From positions 868,001-932,000 of the forward strand of contig JADJRH010000001.1 in the NCBI GenBank assembly GCA_016712345.1: a stretch of 64,000 nt of DNA, given 5' to 3'. The DNA is from Polyangiaceae bacterium (GTDB lineage: Bacteria; Myxococcota_A; Polyangia; Polyangiales; Polyangiaceae). This document shows positions 28,701 to 35,565 of the stretch, in pieces. Under the pieces are notes generated by a model. The model had not been told where the DNA came from and did no database searches. It saw only the letters and a program-made list of their open reading frames with translations. How positions within the stretch are numbered: position 1 is the first letter of the stretch; each line of letters starts with the position of its first letter. Made by a program: the position numbers and the translations under genes.

Positions 28701-30307
28701 GCCGAAGGGTCCGAAGGTGCAAGCTCCCACAGCTCACGCGCCAGCTTAAAATACGTTTCGGCCTCCTCCGGCCTTCCGCGAAGAAACGCCAACGCGCGGC
28801 GCAACGTGAGCGCTCGCTCGGCGTCTTCTTCGGCGGAAGCCAACCGCCCGAGCGCCTGCTCGTACGAGTCTTCCTGCAACCGAAGCCGCGGCGAGAGCCG
28901 ATCCAAACGCGCACCGATCCCCGACGAAGCGCCCGCTTCCACAAGCCGTTTGAGCGCCCACGCCGACAAGTGTGGGTCGGCCAATTTGTCTTCGGCCATG
29001 GCCGAAAGCTCTTGAATCGCCCCAACGCGGGCGCCGCGTTGATTCGGCTCCGCGTAGTCGGCGTTCGACTTCATCCCAACGCGAATCAGCGCTTCCACAA
29101 GCGGCCACGGATCGTGCGTTTCTTCGGAGTGTTTCGCGAGGAGCGTCATCGCTTCGTTCACCCGCGGATCCGTCACAAACGCTTCGGCGAAAGCCTCCGC
29201 CGCGCGCTCGGGACTCGCGAGCGATCCCGCGTACAACTTTCCAAGCTGCAAATACGCTTCCGCGCGCGCCTGCCCGTTGCGTTCTTCGGCGTACAGCGAA
29301 AGGCGCGCCGCCACCATTTCCCCAAGGCCGGCGCTGAGCAGAATGTGATCGGCTTCTTCGGCGTATTCGCCGCCCACATCGCCTTCAAGCCACGCATCGA
29401 GAAGCGCTCCAACGGCGCGCGCGGCGTCGCCTTCCGCGGCCGCGTTGCGCATTCGTTCGCGGTGAATCGCAAGCGCGTGCGCCGAGTCCGTCAAGCTCAC
29501 AGCGCCCGCGTGCGCGCGAATCACTTCATCGGCGGCGGCCGGGTTTTCTTCGGCCAGAGCATCGGCGAGCGCGCGGGCTGCGGGCTCAAATCCCGGAGCG
29601 ATCTCAAACGCCCGCAATCGATCTTCAAGCGCCGCATCCCGTTCACCCGCGGCCGCGCGGCGCAACGCCGCATCACCGTACGCGGCGGCGGCCTGCTCGG
29701 CGTTCACATCTTCGGGCGCGAAACTCGCGAGCATGCCGAGCAGCTCGTGCGCCATCGGCTCGGTGGGCAACAACTCGGCGGCTTCGCGAAGCGCATCGGC
29801 AGCGCCCGGAGCATCGCCCGCGCGCCCCAAAAGCACCGCGATTTTGAGCAGATTTCGCTCGGCGTCATCGGCCTTCGTGGTTTCGATCCCGCGGAGCGCG
29901 GCGGCTGCGAGCGCCGGCTCACCAAGCCCCGCAAGCCAGCTCCCCAAATCGGATCGCAGTGCAGCATCGTCGCCGAGCGAAAGCGCTTTTCGTGCGGCCG
30001 CCGTGGCGGTGTCGAGTTCGGTTCCGCGCGCCGACAATATTCGCGCGACCGTGATCAACGCTTCACGTTCGGCCACCGCATCGCCGCTTTGAGCGGCCGC
30101 CGCAGACTTTGAAAATGCGTGCGACAGCTCGGCGCGCGGACCGGCGTGGCGCAGGAGCGGCGGTTCAACCCGCAGCTCCGAAAGCACGATTTGGCTTACC
30201 GACGCAGGCGGCGCCCTATCCCACAATTCGGGCGGCGGCATGGTCCGACGGGGCGCTTCTTCAAACCCCGAAGTCGCCGCGTGGATGTCGGTTGACGAGG
30301 AACTCAT
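22793..30307 (-). CDS. very large TPR-repeat protein (about 2504 aa)
   Basis: A single open frame of about 2504 residues without signal peptide; the ATG at 30307 is used rather than a TTG six bases upstream. Residues about 50-1920 are almost all helical TPR-type repeats rich in Ala, Arg, Glu and Leu (AAEAFAEAFVTDPRVNEAMTLLA; ARELLERFATMAPREN). A Pro-rich low-complexity region (about 1930-2060) contains four copies of a 13-residue SPPPLPxEPSVHK unit. A C-terminal globular part (about 2070-2504) lies beyond it. Proteins of this kind are widespread in myxobacteria and usually annotated only as TPR proteins; a large scaffold role is inference. Codon third positions are much more GC-rich than in the 39-42 kb genes. 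Confidence 0.85.
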   Translation of the reverse strand: MSSSSTDIHAATSGFEEAPRRTMPPPELWDRAPPASVSQIVLSELRVEPPLLRHAGPRAELSHAFSKSAAAAQSGDAVAEREALITVARILSARGTELDTATAAARKALSLGDDAALRSDLGSWLAGLGEPALAAAALRGIETTKADDAERNLLKIAVLLGRAGDAPGAADALREAAELLPTEPMAHELLGMLASFAPEDVNAEQAAAAYGDAALRRAAAGERDAALEDRLRAFEIAPGFEPAARALADALAEENPAAADEVIRAHAGAVSLTDSAHALAIHRERMRNAAAEGDAARAVGALLDAWLEGDVGGEYAEEADHILLSAGLGEMVAARLSLYAEERNGQARAEAYLQLGKLYAGSLASPERAAEAFAEAFVTDPRVNEAMTLLAKHSEETHDPWPLVEALIRVGMKSNADYAEPNQRGARVGAIQELSAMAEDKLADPHLSAWALKRLVEAGASSGIGARLDRLSPRLRLQEDSYEQALGRLASAEEDAERALTLRRALAFLRGRPEEAETYFKLARELWELAPSDPSAADDVVRAATRAGKEAELLNIVRADANARAGRDVPGHARSLARVCTLLRKAGDESAVLAELMEALGEPEVHDSVASATLLHACRLRAVKERAEALSVIATGKPVDVAAVVLSVAVDLWLAVGDEGRARAVSTRAARLESGSPRAAVVRAAMSLGKTDRESAGALENVMTAVFPRGLFCDGLSTTLGELGEHELSFAWTKRWLALRPASPDVSELLLRRALLSKTAPDLADALGAVFAQPRPPGALSDLIGDVLEALARVDAVRAVALARRALDVLGPRVPEFRKRLLAVAEKAKDNALSIAILERYLATGPAENETVEVALILARKRVEAGEVASAARLYSRAVMAGADPEVVLAEVEPLVPEVEAKLLEATPIAGAALSDALVFLSEARALALSSLGESRAAETSYAFRVWGGLLWDLAHDQVGAESAFFQASTFVPEGPERYARDLRAFSGAISAVGAVETRAASLAEDPSQQKLRAALLIEASNLALGAQDPERALRCASTAIEIDPSRSDAVALVERSSHVDGGLAVLDHSYDVLAGAALGCFGRRAAHYRGARQLERRGAIDMALRHAIESFEAVPMEGSSFFLLSRLAERATDSSEAVRALERVAERADGHLKPVWLKRAAQVAGTSDEGLRTRFDLLLRALVVRADVPAIRDVAAALHELIGVTGDRETPTLRLVRAIRSLLPKLDGPDGARAGVAFARLAIEDLRDLPLGLEAVIRAASADGDIEDYLTLSDCVGEIAKSADIASGFVNDVQSAAAKPYSSVGPSLLQFAGLVSQALGDKHTAAALLIEAAKRASDDDDLVAQADATVAAADDEDLTKALDLAVAPKTRVEALLRIAERHETNGQEVLAANVLARVRDLGPGAPEARERVVAWLRRLYAMAGRPEAIEELLREELPHPEVRPVARARYARDLAAILSGRGDHKRALEIVGEWLPGAPVDSDLLADLRRFGRRARDPRTVADTLARLLAHAPDEASKAAIEGEIGRLSQAPPPPLEGAEGPPSIVRSALDSQVLESLEQEANRRGDHDAVADYLDKRVQLAEMPDVRRMLRLRRVAVLEQRLGRIADAAAELQNQLAETPDDVIALRYLADMRERSTEPVAAAELWERLANIAPTIDEKGEYGLRATSNLIAGGEIARARELLERFATMAPRENVVELRVQIARHERDHAALASALDQLASSVRETPSRRAEWLLEAARAAATMGDDSGALERTRRALKLVPDLVEGILELLRAEYRLRGPGTPREAQAAVAELQRIAERVPDAHVDLHAFLLAEEMDVIQGGGAGMRELSRRHAEVGALPLIALGMAERLVRSRTFEPAVTLYETALSGDLRGLRVRGRVALAAAEAATAAGDIERAKALLQIAAGESETRSLALRRQAELSKHPPPLPGSPPPAGSQPPPLPGAPTSGPVSPPPLPAEPSVHKSPPPLPAEPSVHKSPPPLPPEPSVHKSPPPLPPEPPVSARPPPASQAPPSMDELDPPDMEPDFETMINAPAIDANEISLMRALDAAEAAFPTSRRDDEDDNPEGAQDGVAAPNDSPPPVAPSDKPVVIVGPPPLPDLQRAPPPLPRSVVGPSESVAPLPIVEADEMTLRRELLAGSFEAGEQLVMFYAQDLGSRSRDILAVRRQQAAIRPGDLIALARLHEAAAYDGNTPYANAVEHVLGVFESSGGLTPPPLSAQRDAPALVSSLLFRQVDSLVNEALSIVWETGLYRRDTASYGLTGVERIQPNSSSALGEVFSQLLRLFGMGRVWLFHRRAPGPIRAEVALLASPSVVLTGDIAVTDQAALLHALGSHLTGAMPEHALVNGMPEDELRTLIDALVAAFGPLDASPRGNRAVVRLEQSLWQLIPPRSERRLREICAHPQQLTFENALVGTRQAMRRAGLFASGSLSTAVRSVAEQTGYNLEPLKTAPDGLEKACAQSAEIADLVRLAIRTEYAEARWLPPRSETQGPESRRSRYV
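24300..24455. repeat. 39-bp tandem repeat in the TPR protein gene
   Basis: About four in-frame units of 39 bp encode SPPPLPxEPSVHK repeats. Three carry the octamer GTGTACAC at 24332, 24371 and 24410, exactly 39 bp apart. The Ser-Val-His codons are AGT GTA CAC, with the otherwise rare GTA. Units differ at a few positions, so they are old or have drifted. Confidence 0.85.
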
Positions 30308-30593
30308 AGTCAAAAAAATTCAAACCGGTGCGGCGCGGAAGCGTATCCGAACCAACCCCCAAGCGGCCAAACCTTCGGCAAACAACAGCCCCCGCCCACG
30401 GCTGCGCTCGCGATCGAGCGCGCGCCGCCGGCCCCGTTCGTGGCGTATGCGCGTCTCGCTGTCCGCGGGATCGACCGAACTCGTCGGCTGCGGGGCGAGG
30501 CGCGAGCGCGAGCGCAGACGTTTGGGAGGGGCGGGCGCGCGAGCGCCAGCGAGCGCGACCGGGGGAGGGCAGCCATAAAGTAAACCGCCGAGC
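30308..30593. other. GC-rich intergenic region between divergent genes
   Basis: No supported gene. The stretch contains Arg-rich shadow frames and a GC-rich palindromic part around 30385-30575 (cccccgcccacggctgcgctcg ... cgcgaccgggggagggc). It presumably holds the promoters of the TPR gene (leftward) and the small lipoprotein gene (rightward), but I see no convincing -35/-10 pair. Confidence 0.4.
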
Positions 30594-30698
30594 ATGAGTA
30601 AACCGCTTCGCTTTGTAGCAATCGACTCGCAAGGACTGCTAAAAGGCGGGGCGCGCCTTGTCCCGGCGCAGTTTAAAAAACGCGAGGAAGACCAATGA
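30594..30698 (+). CDS. possible 34-aa leader peptide coupled to lipoprotein gene
   Basis: ATG at 30594, 34 codons, stop at 30696-30698 overlapping the next gene's ATG as ATGA. The peptide (MSKPLRFVAIDSQGLLKGG...) is basic, with no signal or membrane segment. The ATGA overlap argues for translation coupling, but there is no strong ribosome site, and such short overlaps can occur by chance. Confidence 0.35.
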   Translation: MSKPLRFVAIDSQGLLKGGARLVPAQFKKREEDQ

Positions 30699-31525
30699 AC
30701 GTTCGTGGATTAGCGTGTTGCGCTGTGCTTTTGGGGCTCGCCGGGTGCTCAGGTTCAGGGTCGGGCGATGAAGGAACCACCGGCGGTGCGGCGCCGCCCC
30801 CCGCCACCACCACCACCACCACCGCATCGGCGCTTGTTCTCGTGACCGAACCGGCGCAGGCAAAACCCGGAATTGAACTCCGCGTGAAGGCTGAAGTGGA
30901 CAACAAGCCTGAAGGGATCACGGGCACAACGCTCGCTGTCGCCGGCACTCGCGGCTCCATGCAAACTCCCACCGGTTGGACAACCGCCAAAGGCGATCCG
31001 ATTGTGGTGGCTTCGGCCGACAAAAAAGCCCAAATCGCTGCAACGTCGTTTGCGTCGGGCGCGACGGATGCTCGCCGCGATGCCGCCGCCGCATCCCTCG
31101 GACTCACCGCCTGCGAGTGGAATGCGCCCGATCCTCTGACCATTGGCAAGAATACACTTAGTGGAAACGGCGCCGACGGCTTGTGCTCCAAAGGCTCGGC
31201 CAAAGTCAAAACCGCTTACGTGATGGCCATTGCCGAAGGGTTGCTTGTGATGGGCGCATGGGAAGATGGGGGTGATTCAGGCGCCATTTTCGGCTCCATG
31301 CGTTCGATTATCAAAGTGGCCGGCGGCACAGCCAATGACGGCATTGCGGCCTGTTGTGCGGCGCTCGCTCAAAACGCAAACTCGGCTCCACTCGACCAAA
31401 AAGCATACCTCCTTCAAGCGGCGGCGATCTGTAATGGATTGCGAAACAACCCCCAGGGGAAGGCCGCATTGGGTCAAGTTCGCGCGGCACTCAAGGGCGC
31501 AAAAATGCCCTCCTCCTGTCAGTAA
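30695..31525 (+). CDS. small lipoprotein of unknown function
   Basis: A 276-aa protein with lipobox LAGC (Cys18), a Ser/Gly/Thr/Pro linker including a run of Thr (about 37-44), and a domain at about 48-276. The first part (LVLVTEPAQAKPGIELRVKAEVDNKPEGI) looks like a beta strand pair. The later part is helical, with conserved-looking Cys residues (TACEW, DGLCSKG, AACCAAL, AAICNGL, SSCQ at the end). I do not recognise the family. GAGGAAG sits 6 bases before the ATG. A hairpin terminator lies about 160 bp downstream, after a tandem repeat. Confidence 0.8.
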   Translation: MNVRGLACCAVLLGLAGCSGSGSGDEGTTGGAAPPPATTTTTTASALVLVTEPAQAKPGIELRVKAEVDNKPEGITGTTLAVAGTRGSMQTPTGWTTAKGDPIVVASADKKAQIAATSFASGATDARRDAAAASLGLTACEWNAPDPLTIGKNTLSGNGADGLCSKGSAKVKTAYVMAIAEGLLVMGAWEDGGDSGAIFGSMRSIIKVAGGTANDGIAACCAALAQNANSAPLDQKAYLLQAAAICNGLRNNPQGKAALGQVRAALKGAKMPSSCQ

Positions 31526-31530
31526 CAAAA

Positions 31531-31645
31531 ACCTGACTGCGTACACATCACCGACCTGACTGCGTACACATCACCGACCTGACTGCGTACACATCACCGA
31601 CCTGACTGCGTACACATCATTGACCTGACTGCGTACACAGCGATC
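31531..31645. repeat. five tandem copies of a 23-bp unit
   Basis: Units start at 31531, 31554, 31577, 31600 and 31623; the first three are identical (acctgactgcgtacacatc + accg), the fourth differs near its end, and the fifth is partial. Each contains gcgtacaca, a near match to the GTGTACAC signature. There are no spacers, so it is not a CRISPR array. It follows the lipoprotein stop by 5 bp and lies before its likely terminator. Confidence 0.95.
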
Positions 31646-31686
31646 TCCCCATCCAAACCTGACACCGGGTCTGACCCAATCACCTG

Positions 31687-31722
31687 ACCCTGCCTCGGCT
31701 GACCGCGGCAGGGTTTCGTTTC
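31687..31722 (+). terminator. rho-independent terminator of the lipoprotein gene
   Basis: Stem ccctgcc (31688-31694) / ggcaggg (31707-31713) with a short loop, extended by an A-T pair, followed by tttcgtttct. This has the form of an intrinsic terminator on the plus strand, and no other plus-strand gene lies directly upstream. Confidence 0.65.
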
Positions 31723-31858
31723 TGTACAACATCAGGGGCGCGCATGGCAGCGGTGGGCCTTCCGTCAGCCTCGGGGCGCGGGGTCAGGTTTGTACAACAT
31801 CAGGGGCGCGCATGGCGGCGGTGGGCCTTCCGTCAGCCTCGGGGCGCGGGGTCAGGGT
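31723..31858. repeat. two tandem copies of a 68-bp unit
   Basis: Copies at 31723-31790 and 31791-31858 differ mainly at one base (gcagcgg vs gcggcgg) and at the very end. Each begins tgtacaacatcagg and ends ggggtcagg. The GGGTCAGG/CCTGACCC ends, with related CCTGAC pieces at 31660-31690, resemble the flanks of small transposon remnants; no transposase is present. Confidence 0.85.
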
Positions 31859-31884
31859 GGGTGGTCTGCCCGTGCCCTGAAAAT

Positions 31885-32157
31885 CTACCCATGGATGGTA
31901 GGCCGTCTTTGACTGGGTGGGCCGTGCACAAAGTCGGTGAGTTCTGCGCGGGCAGCATCGGTCGTTCCACGCAGCGCCATCACCTGGAGTTGGACTGAAT
32001 CGAGGGCAGATCGAAGCGAGTTGATGTCTTGTGAAAGTGCCTGAATACGGTCCATCAACTCGGCTGTATCGCGCTCCTGTTCGCGGCGCAGCCACACAAT
32101 CCAACCCGTTGCGAGAGCGCCCATCAGGGCCAGAACAAGGGCCGAGAGGAGGTTCAT
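31885..32157 (-). CDS. small membrane protein with coiled coil
   Basis: A 90-aa protein. GGAGG lies 6 bases upstream of the ATG at 32157, which decides the start. The N-terminal membrane segment (MNLLSALVLALMGALATGWIVWL) is followed by a basic stop-transfer and a coiled coil (EQERDTAELMDRIQALSQDINSLRSALDSVQLQVMALRG), then a short polar tail. A single-pass, possibly oligomeric membrane protein; no family recognised. It is read in the same direction as the kinase at 32380-33420, which lies upstream, but 220 bp separate them. Confidence 0.65.
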   Translation of the reverse strand: MNLLSALVLALMGALATGWIVWLRREQERDTAELMDRIQALSQDINSLRSALDSVQLQVMALRGTTDAARAELTDFVHGPPSQRRPTIHG

Positions 32158-32379
32158 ACTCCACCTCCACGGCAAGCCTTGGAATAACCAACGGGCAACG
32201 TTCGATGAAATGGCCGGCGCAGTTTGGCCAACGGTGGAACGTGGGCGCAGGGGTTGAGTTGAAAGGGTTCAGTTGAATGCGAACAAGGATCGTGAACTCT
32301 CACGCTCATTAATTCGCGATCGAGGTTTTTTTCGTTTGTCTTTTTTTGGCCGGCGAGCGTTTTTGCCGGAAGCGGACGG
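32158..32379. other. intergenic stretch with T-rich tracts
   Basis: No gene seen. It contains two T-runs on the plus strand (gaggtttttttcg and gtctttttttgg) close to a weak 5-bp hairpin (ccggc/gccgg, about 32351-32371). These may end the minus-strand kinase transcript or hold the promoter of the small membrane protein; neither is clear. Confidence 0.3.
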
Positions 32380-33420
32380 TTATCGCGCGAGAAGCAGCGC
32401 AATGCCCGCGATGACAAGCCCGACGGTGAGCCCCACAGCGGCGGCAATGATCAGCGGCGTGCGCCGTTCTGACAGGAATGACCCGCCGGGCCCGTCGGTG
32501 GCGCGACGCTTAAAGCCGCCCTGCGCCCGATCGGATGCGCGGCGCCCTTCGGATCGATAACGAATGGCGCGCGTTTCACGGAGTACCGCTTCAAGTTGTT
32601 GGGCGAGCACTCCTGCCGACTGCGTTCGTTGATCGCGCTCGCGTCGCAAACACGCATCGACAATGGCGCAGAGGGCCTGCGGAAGATCGGTTTTGCGCGT
32701 CTGCACAGGATCGGAATCTTGCGTGAGGATGCGAACCATGAGCGCGTTGTAGTTGGCTGCTTCGTACGGGAGGGTGCCCGTGAGCGCTTCAAACATGACG
32801 ACGCCGAGCGACCAGAGATCGGCGCGACCGTCGATGTCTTCACGTCCGGCGGCCTGTTCTGGGCTCATGTACGCGGGTGAACCGACCACCATACCGGTGC
32901 GCGTGAGGCTGAAGTTTTGTCCGGTGTCGAAGACTTTGGAGATACCAAAGTCGAGAATTTTGGCGATGGTTTCGCCCGTGGGGAGGCGATGCAAAAAGAT
33001 GTTTGCGGGCTTGAGATCGCGATGAATGATGCCTTGCGAATGCGCGAGATCGAGCGCTTTGGCAACGCCGACCATCATCTCCACAAGTTGCTCGGGTGGA
33101 ACGGTGCCGTCGCGTTTGAGGCGAGCGTCGAGGCCTTCACCGTAGAGAAGTTCAAACACCAAAAACGGCGAGCCGTCTTCTGCCTGACCGAGATCGAGAA
33201 TCTCAACGATGCTCGAACTGCGAACGCGGCCGCTGGCTTTTGCTTCGTTAAAGAAGCGCTGAAGCGCCACCGCATCTTCGGCAACTTCAGGCCGCATGAT
33301 CTTGAGCGCAACGTCACGATCGATGAGTTCGTTGCGTGCGGCCCACACCGCTCCGCTGGCTCCTGCACCGAGGAGCCGAGCGAGGCGATAACGGGATTGA
33401 ATTAGATCACCGGGGTTCAA
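32380..33420 (-). CDS. Ser/Thr protein kinase with C-terminal membrane anchor
   Basis: A 346-aa kinase starting with TTG; no other in-frame start fits, and the sequence begins NPGDLIQSRYRLARLLG as usual for this family. The kinase domain spans about 8-275: glycine loop LGAGASGAVWAAR, Lys in VALKIM, HRDLKPAN (about 133), DFG in ILDFGISK, activation segment TGMVVGSPAYMSPEQ. A basic linker (RYRSEGRRASDRAQGGFKRR) leads to a single C-terminal membrane segment (about 323-344), so it is a tail-anchored cytoplasmic kinase without an outside sensor domain. It lies between the small membrane protein and glnA, all on the minus strand, but is unlikely to belong to the nitrogen operon. Confidence 0.9.
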   Translation of the reverse strand: MNPGDLIQSRYRLARLLGAGASGAVWAARNELIDRDVALKIMRPEVAEDAVALQRFFNEAKASGRVRSSSIVEILDLGQAEDGSPFLVFELLYGEGLDARLKRDGTVPPEQLVEMMVGVAKALDLAHSQGIIHRDLKPANIFLHRLPTGETIAKILDFGISKVFDTGQNFSLTRTGMVVGSPAYMSPEQAAGREDIDGRADLWSLGVVMFEALTGTLPYEAANYNALMVRILTQDSDPVQTRKTDLPQALCAIVDACLRRERDQRTQSAGVLAQQLEAVLRETRAIRYRSEGRRASDRAQGGFKRRATDGPGGSFLSERRTPLIIAAAVGLTVGLVIAGIALLLAR

Positions 33421-33492
33421 CGCGTCACCGGAAAGTCGGCCGCATCCTACACCGATTCGATGCCCAGTCCTAAAAGAAGCGAGCTTGTGGGC

Positions 33493-34899
33493 TCACACGT
33501 CGTAGTAGAGGAAATATTCGTACGGGACGGGACGGAGGCGCACGGGGTCAAGTTCGCGCTCCCGTTTGTACTCCATCCATGTTTCGAGCAAGTCGCGCGT
33601 GAAGACGTCGCCGCGCAGCAAGAACTCGTGATCTTTTTCGATCGCTTCAAGAGCTTCATCAAGACCGCCCGGCATGTGCGGCACTTCTTTCAGCTCTTCA
33701 GGCGAAAGCGCGTAGATGTCTTTGTCGAGCGGATCGCCCGGATCGATGCGGTTTTGAATGCCGTCGAGACCCGCGAGCAACATTGCGGAGAACGCGAGGT
33801 ACGGATTGCATGTGGCGTCGGGGAAACGCACCTCAATGCGGCGCGCTTTGGGCGAACTCGCAACGGGAATGCGGATGGACGCGGAGCGGTTGCGTGATGA
33901 GTACGCAAGGTTGACGGGCGCTTCATAACCCGGCACCAAACGGCGATAGCTGTTGGTGGTGGGGTTGGTGAGCGCGGCGAGCGCCTTGGCGTGTTTCAAG
34001 ATGCCGCCGATGTAGAAGAGGCCGATGTCGGAAAGGCCTGCGTACCCTTCGCCTGCGAAGAGCGGCTTGCCGTCTTTCCAAAGCGACTGATGGCAGTGCA
34101 TGCCGCTGCCGTTGTCACCGAAGAGCGGCTTGGGCATGAACGTGGCGGTTTTGTTGTTGCGACGCGCTACGTTTTTAACCACGTATTTGTACCACATGAG
34201 CTGGTCGGCCATGGTGGTTAACGTATTGAACTTCATGCCGATTTCGCACTGGCCGGCGGTTGCAACTTCGTGATGGCCCACCTCAACGGTGATGCCCGAC
34301 TCCATGAGCACGGTCATCATTTCAGCGCGCAGATCATGAAGCGTGTCGGTGGGTGGAACCGGGAAATAACCTTCTTTGTGACGCGTCTTGTGCGCGAGGT
34401 TGGGGCCGGCTTTTCCGGTGTTCCACACGGCTTCGTCAGAATCGATTTCGAAGAAGGCGGCGCGCGGCGAGTTGTCGTAGCGGACGGAATCGAAAACGAA
34501 GAACTCCGCCTCGGGACCGAAGAAAATGGAGTCGGCAAGGCCCGTGCTCTTGACGTAGTTTTCAGCCTTCTGCGCGATGTAACGCGGGTCGCGACCGTAC
34601 GCCTGACCGGTGATCGGATCGCTGATTTTGCAGATCATGCTGAGGGTGGGCACCGCATGAAACGGATCGAGTTTTGCGGTGGTCGGGTCGGGCGTCATCT
34701 GCATGTCGCTGGCATTGATCGGCTGCCATCCGCGGATTGAGGAGCCGTCGAAGCCGATGCCCTCTTCAAACAACTCGTCGTTCAAGCGCCACGCGGGAAT
34801 GGTGGTGTGCTGCCAAATGCCGGGCAGGTCGATGAACTTGAGGTCGATGTACTTACAGCCGTGTTCCTTCGCGAATAAGATGACGTCTTTGGCGTTCAT
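33493..34899 (-). CDS. glnA: type I glutamine synthetase
   Basis: A 468-aa enzyme, normal length for bacterial GSI, catalysing ATP-dependent amidation of glutamate. Visible signatures: FDGSSIRGW near the N-terminus, the ATP/glutamate region MPKPLFGDNGSGMHCHQSLWKDG, VPGYEAPVNLAYSSRNRSASIRIP and RRIEVRFPD. The adenylylation-type Tyr in DKDIYALSPEE (about residue 395) is present, so GlnE-type regulation is possible. The start at 34899 is set by a GGAAGG ribosome site 6 bases upstream; an in-frame start at 34932 is less likely. It lies downstream of glnB with about 120 bp between, the usual order of a nitrogen-assimilation operon. Confidence 0.97.
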   Translation of the reverse strand: MNAKDVILFAKEHGCKYIDLKFIDLPGIWQHTTIPAWRLNDELFEEGIGFDGSSIRGWQPINASDMQMTPDPTTAKLDPFHAVPTLSMICKISDPITGQAYGRDPRYIAQKAENYVKSTGLADSIFFGPEAEFFVFDSVRYDNSPRAAFFEIDSDEAVWNTGKAGPNLAHKTRHKEGYFPVPPTDTLHDLRAEMMTVLMESGITVEVGHHEVATAGQCEIGMKFNTLTTMADQLMWYKYVVKNVARRNNKTATFMPKPLFGDNGSGMHCHQSLWKDGKPLFAGEGYAGLSDIGLFYIGGILKHAKALAALTNPTTNSYRRLVPGYEAPVNLAYSSRNRSASIRIPVASSPKARRIEVRFPDATCNPYLAFSAMLLAGLDGIQNRIDPGDPLDKDIYALSPEELKEVPHMPGGLDEALEAIEKDHEFLLRGDVFTRDLLETWMEYKRERELDPVRLRPVPYEYFLYYDV

Positions 34900-35018
34900 G
34901 ATGTCCTTCCTTGTGATGTCTCGAGAGTTCATAAGCGGCCCTTCTCGCGCGTTCTTTGAAAGCGTTTCAAACGCGCTCGGGCCGCGCTGACCGGCCGGCG
35001 TTTGGTGGCGAAAAGCAC

Positions 35019-35357
35019 CTAAATGGCGTCTTCGCCGCGCTCACCGGTTCGAATGCGGACGGCCTCTTCAATGGGCGACACAAAGATTTTTCCGTCGCCG
35101 ATGCGACCTGTTTTTGCGGCCCTTTCGATCGCGTCAATGACGCTGGCGACCATTTGGTCAACCACAACGATCTCGACTTTGACCTTGGGAACGAAGTCAA
35201 CAACGTAGGCCGAACCGCGGTACACCTCTTTTTTGCCGCCCGTTCGGCCGAAGCCTTTCACCTCAGTCACGGTCATGCCCTGGATCCCGACTTCGGCGAG
35301 GGCGTCCTTCACCTCGTCGAGCTTGAACGGCTTGATGATCGCTTCGACCTTTTTCAT
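35019..35357 (-). CDS. glnB: nitrogen regulatory protein PII
   Basis: A 112-aa PII protein, exactly the family length. It has the N-terminal MKKVEAIIKPFKLDEV, the first signature EVYRGSAYVVDF with uridylylation Tyr51 in the T-loop, and the second signature KTGRIGDGKIFVSP followed by RIRTGERGEDAI. PII binds ATP/ADP and 2-oxoglutarate and controls glutamine synthetase modification and ammonium transport. The ATG at 35357 has AAGG 6 bases upstream; the longer frame to 35486 has no family similarity. It precedes glnA in the same direction. Confidence 0.97.
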   Translation of the reverse strand: MKKVEAIIKPFKLDEVKDALAEVGIQGMTVTEVKGFGRTGGKKEVYRGSAYVVDFVPKVKVEIVVVDQMVASVIDAIERAAKTGRIGDGKIFVSPIEEAVRIRTGERGEDAI

Positions 35358-35565
35358 GGCTACCTTCGTGGCGTTCGCCGGACGGCTTCCGGTGTGGCCG
35401 GTCAAGTACCCCCGCTCGTGTTTCCGAAGTGTTTCGTGAAACCGATCCGAAGGGTAAAATGCGCCGCCGGGCACAGAGGAAAGCAAGGGCGAGCGCCGCG
35501 CGGTTGTGGACTGCCGCGGCCTCGCTTACCGTACGCTCCGTTTTTGCCCCCGCCCCTTCAATCCG

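Noticed and set aside
23001..29108. Long opposite-strand and alternate-frame ORFs in the giant TPR gene
   Set aside because: They are shadow frames of a GC-rich coding region; the minus-strand frame has continuous TPR sequence.
31531..31645. CRISPR array
   Set aside because: The units are contiguous 23-bp tandem repeats without spacers, and no cas gene is nearby.
31660..31858. Intact insertion sequence
   Set aside because: Only short GGGTCAGG/CCTGACCC-like ends and a 68-bp duplication are visible; there is no transposase frame.
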